A stretch of DNA of 64,000 bases from the NCBI RefSeq assembly GCF_913774285.1, contig NZ_CAJYHX010000006.1, positions 186,001 through 250,000 of the forward strand, written 5' to 3'. Of this stretch, positions 15,916-24,723 are shown piece after piece. Numbering within the stretch: position 1 is the stretch's first letter; the number at the start of each line of letters is the position of its first letter. Under the pieces are notes generated by a model that was not told the DNA's origin, made no database searches, and was given only the letters and a program-made list of their open reading frames with translations. Source of the stretch: an uncultured Sphingomonas sp. (GTDB lineage: Bacteria > Pseudomonadota > Alphaproteobacteria > Sphingomonadales > Sphingomonadaceae). The position numbers and the translations under genes were made by a program.

Positions 15916-16965
15916 TCAGGCGGCGGCCTTCTCGCAGCCGATCGGGACCAGCGCGGTGAGGAACTGGTGCGCGCTCGCCTCCCAGGTGAAACTGCGGCCA
16001 TAGGCGGCGCAGGCCATGCGGTCGAGCGTCAGCGCCTTTTCGATCGCCGTACCCAGGTCCTCGTCCATCGCGCCGCTCTCGGGCGTCAGCACGTCGACCG
16101 GGCCGGTGACCGGATAGGCGGCGACCGGCGTGCCGCAGGCCAGCGCCTCGATCATCACCAGCCCGAAAGTATCGGTGCGGCTGGGGAAGACGAACACGTC
16201 CGCCGCGGCATAGGCGCTGGCGAGATCGGTGCCGAACTGCGCGCCGAGAAACAGCGCGTCCGGGTATTTCGCCTCCAGCATCGCGCGCGCCGGACCGTCG
16301 CCCACCACCACCTTGGTGCCAGGCCGATCGACGCTCAGGAACGCCTCGAGATTCTTCTCCACCGCCACCCGACCGACATAGAGCATCACCGGTCCCGACA
16401 GCGCCGCCATGCGCGGGTGCGGCGCAAGCCCGGGATGGAAATTGGCAAGGTCGACCCCTCGCCCCCAATGGCGCACCTGCGGCAGACCGTGATCGACCAG
16501 CGACTGGCGGATCGACGCGGTGGAGGCGAGGATCGTCGCGCTGGGGGTGTGGAACCAGCGGATATAGCGCCAGATCCATTCCGCCGGCACGCCCGAGCGC
16601 GCCGAGACGTAATCGGGAAACTGGGTGTGATAGGCAGTGGTGAAAGGCCGCTTCTGGCGCAGGCACCAGCGCCGCGCGGCGACGCAGAGCGGCCCTTCGG
16701 TGGCCAGGTGGATCGCGTTGGGGGCGAATTCCTCGAGCATCGCGCCCACCGCCGCGACGCTGGTGATCGCCAGCCGGATCTCCGGATAGGTCGGGCAGGG
16801 CAGCGAATAGAATTTGTCGGGAGAGACCACCAGCACCTGATGCCCCTGGCTCTCCAGCACCCGCCGCACCGACTGGAGCGTGCGGACGACGCCGTTGACC
16901 TGGGGCTCCCAGGCATCGGTCACGATCGCGATACGCACGGCCTCGATCTCCGCCGCTGCCGTCAC
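15916..16965 (-). CDS. family 4 glycosyltransferase, candidate Agt (diacylglycerol glycosyltransferase)
   Basis: The 349-residue protein has a GT-B N-terminal domain starting VRIAIVTDAWEPQVNGVVRT, with the acceptor-side loop QVNGVV, and a C-terminal donor domain with YVGRVAVEKN (~209) and the EX7E-type motif SRTDTFGLVMIEALACGTP. This pattern is that of the MgtA/SqdX-like lipid glycosyltransferases. The GTG start overlaps the upstream metallophosphoesterase stop (GTGA), so the two are coupled. In Roseobacter-group bacteria and SAR11 such a glycosyltransferase (Agt) next to the phospholipase PlcP turns diacylglycerol into glycolipid under phosphate starvation. The same role here is inference from order and family; donor sugar is unknown. 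Confidence 0.85.
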   Translation of the reverse strand: MTAAAEIEAVRIAIVTDAWEPQVNGVVRTLQSVRRVLESQGHQVLVVSPDKFYSLPCPTYPEIRLAITSVAAVGAMLEEFAPNAIHLATEGPLCVAARRWCLRQKRPFTTAYHTQFPDYVSARSGVPAEWIWRYIRWFHTPSATILASTASIRQSLVDHGLPQVRHWGRGVDLANFHPGLAPHPRMAALSGPVMLYVGRVAVEKNLEAFLSVDRPGTKVVVGDGPARAMLEAKYPDALFLGAQFGTDLASAYAAADVFVFPSRTDTFGLVMIEALACGTPVAAYPVTGPVDVLTPESGAMDEDLGTAIEKALTLDRMACAAYGRSFTWEASAHQFLTALVPIGCEKAAA

Positions 16966-17840
16966 GCCGCCGCCAGTCTGGCCTCGGACTCCGGCTGCGA
17001 CTCGCGCGCTGCCATCTCGTCGGCCCAGTGGAGAATTTCCATGGACCCGTCGTAATGCTCCACCAGCGCTGTGCAACCCTCTACCCAATCGCCGTCGTTA
17101 TAATATTCGATGCCGTCGATCGGCCGGATCTCGGCCTTGTGGATGTGCCCGGCGATGACGCCGTCGACGCCGCGCGTGCCGGCTTCGCGCGCGACGATTT
17201 CCTCGAACTTGGAGATGAAGGACACCGCGTTCTTCACCTTCTGCTTGGCGTATTTGGACAGCGACCAATAGGGCAGGCCCATCCAGCGCCGCACCGCATT
17301 AAGCCAGCGGTTGAGCGTCATCATTATTTCGTACGCGGCGTCGCCCAGATGGGCGAGCCAGCGGTGCGACATGGTGATCGCGTCGAATTCGTCGCCGTGG
17401 AGCACCAGCAGGCGGCGGCCATCCGCGGTGGTGTGGACCGCCTGGCGCTTGATCTGCACGCCGCCAAAGTCGAGCCCTGTGAACTGGCGGAACATCTCGT
17501 CATGGTTGCCCGGAATATAGACGATCTCGGTACCGCGCTTTGCGCGCTTGAGCACCCGCCAGACAATGTCGTTGTGCGTCGCCGGCCAGTACAGCCGCTT
17601 CTTCATCGCCCAGCCGTCGATGATGTCGCCCACCAGATACATGATTTCGCTGTCGACATGGTCGAGAAAGTCGATCAGCATTTCGGCGTTGCAGCCGCGC
17701 GTGCCGAGATGGACATCGGAAATCCAGATTGCGCGATATTTGCGCCGCGTACCGATCGGTCGTTCCGGAATCGTGGGAGTCGTCGCGTGGAAGTCCGCGA
17801 GACCCGCGACGTCAAACGAAAGCCTGGTGATCGTGGCCAT
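16962..17840 (-). CDS. metallophosphoesterase of the UDP-2,3-diacylglucosamine diphosphatase family, PlcP-like
   Basis: The 292-residue protein has all calcineurin-type metal motifs: ISDVHLGT (D and H), YLVGDIIDGW (GD), YIPGNHDEM (GNHD), VLHGDEFD and IAGHIHKAE (GHxH). Databases usually name such proteins LpxH-like. Sphingomonads carry glycosphingolipids and lack lipid A, so an LpxH role would be odd. The segment EYYNDGDWVEGCTALVE and the coupled downstream glycosyltransferase fit PlcP, which removes head groups from phospholipids. The ATG at 17840 is preferred over a TTG two codons upstream. A divergent gene starts 190 bases away, so the promoter must lie in that gap. Confidence 0.85.
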   Translation of the reverse strand: MATITRLSFDVAGLADFHATTPTIPERPIGTRRKYRAIWISDVHLGTRGCNAEMLIDFLDHVDSEIMYLVGDIIDGWAMKKRLYWPATHNDIVWRVLKRAKRGTEIVYIPGNHDEMFRQFTGLDFGGVQIKRQAVHTTADGRRLLVLHGDEFDAITMSHRWLAHLGDAAYEIMMTLNRWLNAVRRWMGLPYWSLSKYAKQKVKNAVSFISKFEEIVAREAGTRGVDGVIAGHIHKAEIRPIDGIEYYNDGDWVEGCTALVEHYDGSMEILHWADEMAARESQPESEARLAAA

Positions 17841-18029
17841 GCCCAAGTTCCCGTGCAGCTGCCCTGTACCGGGACTCGCCTATGCCGCGGCATTGTTACA
17901 AATCGAATCCCTCGGATTTCACCGGACTGTCATAGTCGCGGCTGTGGGGTAGGCCGACGATACAATTCGAGGTAGCCATCGCCACGCAGCGGCGACCGCC
18001 TCTACAATGCGCCCGGGGAGGACGAACGC

Positions 18030-18458
18030 ATGCCCGTGCAAAAGCTGCGCGCGATCACGTGCGAGATCTTGGCGATGACGGAGGCGATCCTCCACGCCGC
18101 CGAGCCGCCAATCGACCCGCCGCGCCTGGCCGAGCTGCGCAAGAAGGTCGCGCTGGCACACAACACCCTCTTTGCCGAGCAGGAACGCGCGTTGCTCCAG
18201 CCGCTTCGCCAAAGCGGCAACCCGGCCCTGATGGCGATCGCCCGGAGTTGTATCGACCGCGATCTGGAAGGACGGCAGATGGGGCTGGAGCATTACCAGC
18301 GCTGGCCGCTCGCCCGCATATTGGAAGACCCCTTTGGCTATCGCGCCGACGTCCGTCGCGTACTGGATTGGATGGGCACACGCACGCTCTACGCCGAGCA
18401 GACCGCCTATCCCGCACTCGTTGGACTCATTTCGTCGCTAAAACGACCAGCTGCCTGA
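18030..18458 (+). CDS. unknown all-helical protein, first of a tandem paralogue pair
   Basis: 142 residues, predicted to be entirely helical, with no signal peptide or membrane span. It aligns along its length and without gaps over the central ~75 residues with the next gene: both share DLExRQ, a following Leu-acid-His (LEH/LDH), a Trp, and ILxDPxGxRAxxxR. I do not recognise a family; a hemerythrin-like four-helix bundle is possible but the usual metal-ligand pattern is not evident. GGGGAGGA ten bases upstream supports the start. The gap to the next gene is 20 bases, so the two are probably one operon, divergent from the PlcP-like gene. Confidence 0.78.
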   Translation: MPVQKLRAITCEILAMTEAILHAAEPPIDPPRLAELRKKVALAHNTLFAEQERALLQPLRQSGNPALMAIARSCIDRDLEGRQMGLEHYQRWPLARILEDPFGYRADVRRVLDWMGTRTLYAEQTAYPALVGLISSLKRPAA

Positions 18459-18478
18459 AACGCCGCTAGAATGGCGTC

Positions 18479-18901
18479 ATGCCATTCCAATCGTTGTTCG
18501 CCGCCACGCAAGATCTCACCGACGCCGCCAAGGCGCTCTCCCAGCTAGACCCCCGACCGACCGCCATCGCGCTCAACGCGGCGCGCGAGCGTCTTCTCGA
18601 TGCGATGCGCGTCCACACCCTCGTCAAGGACAGGCTGCTGCTCGCCACGCTGCGCGAGAGCGACGATTGCGCGCACCAGGCGATGGCGCGCCGCACCACC
18701 GAGCAGGATCTGGAGTGGCGGCAGCGAACGCTCGACCATTGCGCCGCCTGGACGCTCCGCAAGATTCTCGCCGATCCGCATGGCCATCGCGCCGCCGCGC
18801 AGCGCCTGCTGCGGCTCTGCGAGCGCCGCGCCGCGCACCAGGAGCAGCTGCTGCTGCCGATGGCCGAGGAAGCGCTGGAGCAGCGCCCCCTCGCCGCCTG
18901 A
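18479..18901 (+). CDS. unknown all-helical protein, second of a tandem paralogue pair
   Basis: 140 residues, a diverged duplicate of the preceding gene product (shared DLEWRQ...LDH...W...ILADPHGHRAAAQRLL). It is richer in His and Arg. Function is unknown. No clear ribosome-binding site is visible, which fits translation coupled to the gene upstream. Its TGA stop abuts the stop codon of the convergent quinone oxidoreductase gene with no base between them (TGATCA at 18899-18904), so the two transcripts must overlap at their ends. Confidence 0.75.
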   Translation: MPFQSLFAATQDLTDAAKALSQLDPRPTAIALNAARERLLDAMRVHTLVKDRLLLATLRESDDCAHQAMARRTTEQDLEWRQRTLDHCAAWTLRKILADPHGHRAAAQRLLRLCERRAAHQEQLLLPMAEEALEQRPLAA

Positions 18902-19912
18902 TCAGGCGTGCTGGTTGCCGATCGTCAGCACGATCTTGCCGACATGCTCGCCCGCTTCCATCCGGCGGTGCGCGGCGGGCGCCTCGGCCAGCGGGAAGCT
19001 GCGGTCGATGATCGGCCTGAGCTTGCCCTCGGCAACGAGCGGCCAGACATGACGCCGCAGCTCGTCCGCCAGCAGCGACTTGAACTCGACCGAGCGCGGC
19101 CGCAGCGTCGATCCGGTCAGCGTCAGCCGGCGGCGCATCACATCCCACACCGGAATGGTAGCAGTCGCCCCGCCCTGCACCGCGATCGAGACGTGGCGGC
19201 CATCCTCGGCGAGGCACTGGAGGTTGCGCGCGACATAGTCGCCGCCGACCATGTCGATCACGATCTCCACGCCCTTGCCGCTGGTGAAGCGCTTCACTTC
19301 CTCGACGAAATCCTGCGTCCTGTAGTTGATCGCCAGATCGGCGCCGAGCTTGCGCGCCGCCGCGCACTTTTCGTCCGATCCGGCGGTAACCAGGATCGTC
19401 AGCCCGAACAGCTTGGCCAGCGCGATCGCCATCGTGCCGATGCCGCTGGTGCCGCCATGGACCAGCACGCTCTCGCCCGGCTGCGCCCAGCCACGATCGA
19501 ACAGGTTCGACCAGACGGTGAACAGGGTCTCGGGCAGCGCCGCCGCTTCGACGAGGCTCAGCCCTTCGGGCACCTCGAGGCACTGGCCAGCCGGTGCCAC
19601 GGCGTATTCAGCATAGGCCCCGCCCGCGATCAGCGCGCAGACCTGCTTGCCCATCAACGACTCGTCGGCGCCTTCACCCAGGGCCACCACTGTACCGGCG
19701 ATCTCCATGCCAAGGATCGAGGGCGCGCCCGGCGGCGGCGGATATTTGCCTTGCCGCTGCAGCACTTCCGGCCGGTTCACACCGGCCGCCGCGACTCGCA
19801 CCAGCACCTCGCCCTTGCCCGGCTGGGGCACGGGTCGCTCGACGGGGACAAGGACTTCGGGGCCGCCTGGCGCATCGGGGTCGATGGCCAGCATCATTTC
19901 GGCTGCGATCAT
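18902..19912 (-). CDS. NAD(P)H-quinone oxidoreductase, PIG3 / zinc-independent MDR family
   Basis: The 336-residue medium-chain reductase has the GroES-like N-terminal domain with AAAGVNRPEVLQRQGKYPPPPGA split over ~42-65, typical of PIG3-type quinone oxidoreductases, and a Rossmann domain with VLVHGGTSGIGTMAIALAK (~141-159). It lacks the Cys ligands of zinc alcohol dehydrogenases. It should reduce quinones or enones with NADPH. The start MIAAEMMLAID was chosen; a longer frame reaches back across the divergent DUF1192 gene. Stops of this gene and the plus-strand gene at 18901 touch. Confidence 0.88.
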   Translation of the reverse strand: MIAAEMMLAIDPDAPGGPEVLVPVERPVPQPGKGEVLVRVAAAGVNRPEVLQRQGKYPPPPGAPSILGMEIAGTVVALGEGADESLMGKQVCALIAGGAYAEYAVAPAGQCLEVPEGLSLVEAAALPETLFTVWSNLFDRGWAQPGESVLVHGGTSGIGTMAIALAKLFGLTILVTAGSDEKCAAARKLGADLAINYRTQDFVEEVKRFTSGKGVEIVIDMVGGDYVARNLQCLAEDGRHVSIAVQGGATATIPVWDVMRRRLTLTGSTLRPRSVEFKSLLADELRRHVWPLVAEGKLRPIIDRSFPLAEAPAAHRRMEAGEHVGKIVLTIGNQHA

Positions 19913-19991
19913 TCGGTTCGTCGCTTTTTGGCCTAAGGGGAACTTCGGGGCCTTATTGACATCGACCTCCCCAGGGTCAACGTTTCCTCGC

Positions 19992-20189
19992 ATGGACGCC
20001 GACGAAAATCTTCCGCGTCGATCCGACGATCTCGCGGTGCAGCTGGCAAAGCAGGACCTCGCCCCCTTTTCGGTGGCCGAACTAGAGGCCCGAATCCGGC
20101 TGCTCGAAACCGAGATCGTCCGATGTCGAGAAAAGATTCAACGCGCCGTTCACCATCGTGCAAGCGCTGACGCTCTATTTAAGAGATGA
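19992..20189 (+). CDS. DUF1192 family small protein
   Basis: A 65-residue acidic-to-basic protein with a heptad-like helix SVAELEARIRLLETEIVRCR (~27-46), the hallmark of DUF1192, a small alphaproteobacterial family of unknown function. It probably forms a short coiled coil. It lies divergent from the quinone oxidoreductase and 138 bases ahead of clpA, on the same strand. Confidence 0.8.
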   Translation: MDADENLPRRSDDLAVQLAKQDLAPFSVAELEARIRLLETEIVRCREKIQRAVHHRASADALFKR

Positions 20190-20327
20190 GCGTCAAGGCA
20201 CCGGAATTCGGGCGATACGCCACGAACCTCCGGTGCGGGGCCGCAGCGCTTGATGCGGGGCCTGCCACTCCCGACATAGGGGAAGACGGGCTCAGCACCC
20301 TTTCGGCCCGACTGGAGTTGTATCCGA

Positions 20328-22649
20328 ATGCCTAGTTTCGCCTCCGCTCTCGAAGCCACCCTCCACAAGGCGCTCGAGGCTGCGTCCTCGCGCCGGCACG
20401 AATATGCGACGCTCGAGCATCTCCTGCTCGCGCTGATCGACGACGAACACGCCTCGAAGGTAATGGGCGCGTGCGGGGTGGACCTGGGCGAACTGAAGAC
20501 CACCGTCGCGCACTATCTCGATACCGAGCTGGAAGCGCTGAAGGTGGACAATGCCACCGATCCTTCCCCCACCAGCGGGTTCCAGCGCGTCGTCCAGCGC
20601 GCGATCCTGCACGTCCAGTCCTCGGGCCGCGACGAAGTGACCGGCGCCAACGTGCTGGTCGCGCTGTTCAGCGAGCGCGAGAGCTATGCGGTCTATTTCC
20701 TGCAGCAGCAGGACATGAGCCGGCTCGATGCCGTCAGCTTCATCAGCCACGGCGTCGGCAAGGGCGGTACCACGCCCACCGAGGCGAGCACCCCCAAGGG
20801 CGCTGCCGAGGAAGACAAGTCGAACAAGCAGGAGGCGAAGACGGGCAAGGGTGAGAGCGCGCTCAAGCAGTTCACCGTCGACCTCAACGAGAAGGCGAAG
20901 ATCGGCAAGGTCGATCCGCTGATCGGCCGCGCGTCCGAGGTTGACCGCACCGTCCAGATCCTCTGCCGGCGCAGCAAGAACAACCCGCTGTACGTGGGCG
21001 ATCCCGGCGTCGGCAAGACCGCCATCGCCGAGGGCCTGGCGCGCAAGATCGTCGAGGGCGAAGTGCCGGACGTCCTCAAGGACGCCGTGATCTACTCGCT
21101 CGACATGGGCGCGTTGCTCGCCGGCACCCGCTACCGCGGCGACTTCGAGGAGCGGCTCAAGCAGGTCGTCTCGGAGCTCGAGAAGCTGCCGCACGCGGTG
21201 CTGTTCATCGACGAGATCCACACCGTGATCGGTGCGGGTGCGACCAGCGGCGGCGCGATGGACGCGTCGAACCTGCTCAAGCCGGCGCTGTCGGGCGGCT
21301 CGATCCGCTGCATCGGCTCGACCACCTACAAGGAATTCCGCAACCACTTCGAGAAGGACCGCGCGCTGCTTCGCCGATTCCAGAAGATCGACGTCAACGA
21401 GCCGTCGGTCGAGGATACGGTGAAGATCCTGGCCGGCCTGCGCTCGGCGTTCGAGCAGCACCATTCGGTGAAGTACACGCCGGACGCGATCAAGTCGGCG
21501 GTGGAGCTGTCGGCACGCTACATCAACGACCGCAAGCTGCCGGACAAGGCGATCGACGTGATCGACGAAGTCGGCGCGATGCAGATGCTGGTGGCGCCGT
21601 CCAAGCGCAAGAAGGTCATCACCCCCAAGGAGATCGAGCAGGTCATCGCGACCATGGCGCGCATCCCACCGAAGACCGTCTCGTCGGACGACACCAAGGT
21701 GCTCGCCAATATCGAGCAGGATCTGAAGCGCGTCGTGTTCGGCCAGGACAAGGCGATCGAGGTCCTGTCCTCGGCGATCAAGCTGAGCCGTGCGGGCCTG
21801 CGCGATCCGGACAAGCCGATCGGCAACTATCTGTTCTCGGGCCCCACCGGCGTCGGCAAGACCGAGGTGGCGAAGCAGCTTGCCAACCTGCTCGGCATCC
21901 CGCTTCAGCGCTTCGACATGTCCGAGTATATGGAACGCCACTCGGTCAGCCGGCTGATCGGTGCCCCTCCGGGCTATGTCGGCTATGACCAGGGCGGCCT
22001 GCTGACCGACGCGGTCGACCAGAACCCGCATTCGGTGCTGCTGCTCGACGAGATCGAGAAGGCGCATCCGGACCTGTTCAACATCCTCTTGCAGGTGATG
22101 GACAACGGCAAGCTGACCGACCACCACGGCAAGACCGTCGACTTCCGCAACACCATCCTCATCCTGACCACCAATGCCGGTGCGTCGGACATGGCGAAGG
22201 AAAGCGTGGGCTTCGGCGAACTCAGCCGCGAGGACGTGCAGGAAGAGGCGGTGAAGAACCTGTTCACCCCCGAATTCCGCAACCGCCTCGATGCGATCGT
22301 GCCGTTCGGCTATCTGCCGCCGGAAGTCGTCGCCCGCGTGGTCGACAAGTTCGTGCTCCAGCTGGAACTGCAGCTCACCGATCGCGGCGTTCACATCCAT
22401 CTGGATGAGGAAGCCAAGGCGTGGCTCACCAAGCGCGGCTATGACAAGCTGTACGGCGCGCGCCCGATGGGCCGCCTGATGCAGGAGAAGATCAAGCAGC
22501 CGCTCGCCGAGGAGCTGCTGTTCGGCAAGCTCGTCCATGGCGGCGAGGTGAACGTGAAGCTGAAGGACAATGCGCTGGCGTTCGAGATCGTGCCGGCCGC
22601 ACCGAAGAAGCCCAAGAAGGGCAAGAAGGAAGCGCCGGCGGACGTCTGA
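20328..22649 (+). CDS. clpA: ATP-dependent Clp protease ATP-binding subunit ClpA
   Basis: The 773-residue AAA+ unfoldase has an N domain with two repeats ([13 protein letters not shown], from residue 1 to ~145), a short Lys/Glu linker, a first AAA module with Walker A GDPGVGKT (~224) and Walker B VLFIDEIH, and a second with Walker A GPTGVGKT (~505) and Walker B VLLLDEIE. It has no ClpB-type middle domain. It feeds unfolded substrates to ClpP, with ClpS giving N-end-rule specificity; clpS is at 59339, not beside it as in many proteobacteria. A GGAG lies ~11 bases upstream of the ATG. The C terminus is Lys-rich. Confidence 0.95.
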   Translation: MPSFASALEATLHKALEAASSRRHEYATLEHLLLALIDDEHASKVMGACGVDLGELKTTVAHYLDTELEALKVDNATDPSPTSGFQRVVQRAILHVQSSGRDEVTGANVLVALFSERESYAVYFLQQQDMSRLDAVSFISHGVGKGGTTPTEASTPKGAAEEDKSNKQEAKTGKGESALKQFTVDLNEKAKIGKVDPLIGRASEVDRTVQILCRRSKNNPLYVGDPGVGKTAIAEGLARKIVEGEVPDVLKDAVIYSLDMGALLAGTRYRGDFEERLKQVVSELEKLPHAVLFIDEIHTVIGAGATSGGAMDASNLLKPALSGGSIRCIGSTTYKEFRNHFEKDRALLRRFQKIDVNEPSVEDTVKILAGLRSAFEQHHSVKYTPDAIKSAVELSARYINDRKLPDKAIDVIDEVGAMQMLVAPSKRKKVITPKEIEQVIATMARIPPKTVSSDDTKVLANIEQDLKRVVFGQDKAIEVLSSAIKLSRAGLRDPDKPIGNYLFSGPTGVGKTEVAKQLANLLGIPLQRFDMSEYMERHSVSRLIGAPPGYVGYDQGGLLTDAVDQNPHSVLLLDEIEKAHPDLFNILLQVMDNGKLTDHHGKTVDFRNTILILTTNAGASDMAKESVGFGELSREDVQEEAVKNLFTPEFRNRLDAIVPFGYLPPEVVARVVDKFVLQLELQLTDRGVHIHLDEEAKAWLTKRGYDKLYGARPMGRLMQEKIKQPLAEELLFGKLVHGGEVNVKLKDNALAFEIVPAAPKKPKKGKKEAPADV

Positions 22650-22672
22650 GCCTTCCAGCTTCGGGAAACAGC

Positions 22673-22704
22673 ATCGGCCCGGGGGAGCGATCCCCCGGGC
22701 CGAT
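22673..22704 (+). terminator. hairpin after clpA
   Basis: A 14-pair perfect stem from ATCGGCCCGGGGGA to TCCCCCGGGCCGAT around GCGA, 23 bases after the clpA stop; the following TGCGTTGTTGG is only mildly T-rich. Confidence 0.65.
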
Positions 22705-22781
22705 TGCGTTGTTGGTGGAGCGAACGAGAGGGGCTAGGCTCCCGCCCCGCGCACACGAGGCGTGCAAAAAGAGGGAAGATC

Positions 22782-23255
22782 ATGACTGCCGTCGCGCTGT
22801 TTGCCGCGCTGCTCGCCACCGCAGACCCGTCCGGCGCCGATCCACTCACGGCCGAAATCAGCGCGCTCGATGCGACAGTTTTCGACGCCTATAATCGCTG
22901 CGACCTGCCGGCCTTTTCCGGCTATTTCGACCCCAAGGTCGCCTTCTACCACGACAATGGCGGCGCGACCTTCGACCGCGAAGCGATGGTCGACGGCGTG
23001 CGCAAGTATATCTGCGGCAAGGTCCGGCGCGAGCGGATCGCGGCCTCGTTCCGCGTCTCTCCGATCAAGGACTATGGCGCGATCGAGGAAGGCGAGCACC
23101 GCTTTTGCGAGCTGGCGAGCGGACGCTGCGAAGGCATCGCCAAGTTCGTGATGGTCTGGGCAAAGCAGAACGGCCGGTGGCGGATCACCACCGTGCTGAG
23201 CTACGGCCACCGCGCGGCGACGCCGGAAGAGCAGCGGGACGCCTCCGGCGGATAG
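22782..23255 (+). CDS. NTF2-like (DUF4440) protein, probably exported
   Basis: 157 residues. A hydrophobic N terminus (VALFAALLATADPSGA) may be a signal peptide. The rest fits the SnoaL/DUF4440 cone-shaped fold: ALDATVFDAYNRCDLPAFSGYF, then VAFYHDNGG and the closing strands FVMVWAKQNGRWRITTVLSYGH. Such domains serve as enzymes or binding proteins and the role here cannot be told. GAGGGA eight bases upstream supports the start. It stands alone behind clpA. Confidence 0.82.
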   Translation: MTAVALFAALLATADPSGADPLTAEISALDATVFDAYNRCDLPAFSGYFDPKVAFYHDNGGATFDREAMVDGVRKYICGKVRRERIAASFRVSPIKDYGAIEEGEHRFCELASGRCEGIAKFVMVWAKQNGRWRITTVLSYGHRAATPEEQRDASGG

Positions 23256-23323
23256 TCTTGACATCGTTCACCGTCAGGCCTGAGCGTCGCCGGAGCGACT
23301 AAGCCTCGGGCGACTCCCCGCGA

Positions 23324-23584
23324 TCAGCGCTGCCGCTGGCCGACGCGCTCGGCGACGAGTTCGGGACGATCGCAGCGCACATCGCGCACGACCGGCCGAT
23401 AGGCATTGGCAAGCGGCTCCTCCCCCAGCGATCGCAGGCTGGCAGAAGCATCAGCCGGCGCGCGCACCGACTGGATGCTGGCATTCTCGCAGCGCGTTGC
23501 GGGCGCTTTTGCCCCAGCCTCGACCGCCGCAGCAGCCGGAACATCCTCCCCCGTGATCGACAGCAGCAACAGGACCAGCAACAT
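23324..23584 (-). CDS. small secreted protein of unknown function
   Basis: 86 residues with a hydrophobic start (MLLVLLLLSI) followed by an Ala-rich stretch, then a charged part with two cysteines (TRCENAS and VRCDRPE) that could form a disulfide. The gene is supported by GGGAGG seven bases before the ATG and by the signal-like N terminus. I recognise no family. It follows galE on the same strand with 71 bases between. Confidence 0.6.
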   Translation of the reverse strand: MLLVLLLLSITGEDVPAAAAVEAGAKAPATRCENASIQSVRAPADASASLRSLGEEPLANAYRPVVRDVRCDRPELVAERVGQRQR

Positions 23585-23655
23585 GGCAACCTCCCGACGC
23601 GCCTCGCCTCCCCCGGCGAGCTACGCGCCAGCATAACAGCCAGCAAGGCCGCTGC

Positions 23656-24654
23656 CTATCGCCCGCGTTCGGCGAGCTTGCGCTCCCAGGCGAGCGCGTC
23701 GCGGACGATCTCGCCGAGATCGGCATGTTTCGGCCGCCAGGGCAGCGCCGCGAGAATGGCGCTGTTGTCGGCCACCAGCGCATCGGGATCGCCGGCACGG
23801 CGACCCTCCAGCTTGCGCGCGATGGTCATGTTCGTCACCCGGTCGACCGCGTCGAGCACCTCCAGCACCGAAAAGCCGCGGCCATAGCCGCAGTTCATCG
23901 TGTGGCTCTCCTCCGGCCGCGCGATCAGCAGGTCGAGCGCATCGACATGCGCGGCGGCGAGATCGCTGACGTGGATGTAATCCCGCACGCCGGTGCCGTC
24001 CGGCGTCGCGAAATCGGTGCCGAACACCGAGACATGCTCGCGCTTGCCGGTCGCCGCTTCGACCGCGACCTTGATCAGGTGCGTGGCCCCCGCAGTCGAC
24101 TGGCCGCTCCGTCCCTTGGGATCGGCCCCCGCGACGTTGAAATAGCGCAGCGCGCAATAGTTGAGCGGATGCGCCGCGGCAACGTCCTTCAGCATGATCT
24201 CGGTCATCAGCTTGGACATGCCGTAGGGGTTGATCGGCTGCTTGGGCGCATCCTCGCGGATCGGCACCTGGTCGGGGATGCCATAGGTCGCCGCGGTCGA
24301 GGAGAAGATGAAGTGGCGCACGCCTTCCGCCACCACGCTCTCGATCAGCGCGCGGCTGGCGACGGTGTTGTTGCGGTAATATTTGAGCGGGTCGGTCACC
24401 GATTCCGGCACCACCACCGATCCGGCGAAGTGCATCACCGCGATCACGCCGTGCTGGCGGATCGCGCCGCGCACCGCATCGGCATCGTCGATGTTCGCCA
24501 CCACCAAAGTCGCGCGCGGATCCACCGCCCAGTCGAACCCCGTGACCAGATTGTCGACCACCACCACGCGCCAGCCCGCGTCCAGCAAGGCCAGCACCGC
24601 ATGGCTGCCGATATAGCCTGCCCCGCCCGTCACCAGCACCGCACCGTCGCGCAT
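23656..24654 (-). CDS. galE: UDP-glucose 4-epimerase
   Basis: The 332-residue short-chain dehydrogenase family enzyme has the NAD-binding GGAGYIGS (10-17), the catalytic Ser/Thr in FSSTAATYG (~118-121) and YGMSK with Y144 and K148. The conserved VPESVTDPLKYYRNN and DGTGVRDYIHVSDLA blocks mark GalE. It interconverts UDP-glucose and UDP-galactose for surface polysaccharides and glycolipids. GAGGA ten bases upstream supports the ATG at 24654. It diverges from msrA. No galactose utilisation genes are adjacent, so a biosynthetic role is more likely. Confidence 0.93.
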   Translation of the reverse strand: MRDGAVLVTGGAGYIGSHAVLALLDAGWRVVVVDNLVTGFDWAVDPRATLVVANIDDADAVRGAIRQHGVIAVMHFAGSVVVPESVTDPLKYYRNNTVASRALIESVVAEGVRHFIFSSTAATYGIPDQVPIREDAPKQPINPYGMSKLMTEIMLKDVAAAHPLNYCALRYFNVAGADPKGRSGQSTAGATHLIKVAVEAATGKREHVSVFGTDFATPDGTGVRDYIHVSDLAAAHVDALDLLIARPEESHTMNCGYGRGFSVLEVLDAVDRVTNMTIARKLEGRRAGDPDALVADNSAILAALPWRPKHADLGEIVRDALAWERKLAERGR

Positions 24655-24723
24655 CACGTCATCCTCTTTGTTCCGCACCGGCTCCACCCTATCTTGGGCG
24701 CACAAGCAAGGAGTTCCTGAGAC

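Noticed and set aside
17916..17933. Possible PHO box (ATTTCAC-CGGA-CTGTCAT) upstream of the PlcP-like gene
   Set aside because: Only one half-site matches CTGTCAT fully, the other matches four of seven, and it points toward the plus-strand gene, not toward the PlcP-like gene. Too weak to list as a site.
18030..18901. Naming the two helical proteins as hemerythrins
   Set aside because: Only one His position (LEH/LDH) is shared; the spaced His/Glu ligands of hemerythrin are absent.
20292..22538. A 748-codon open frame on the minus strand across clpA
   Set aside because: Antisense to a complete ClpA with both Walker A motifs; no family features of its own.
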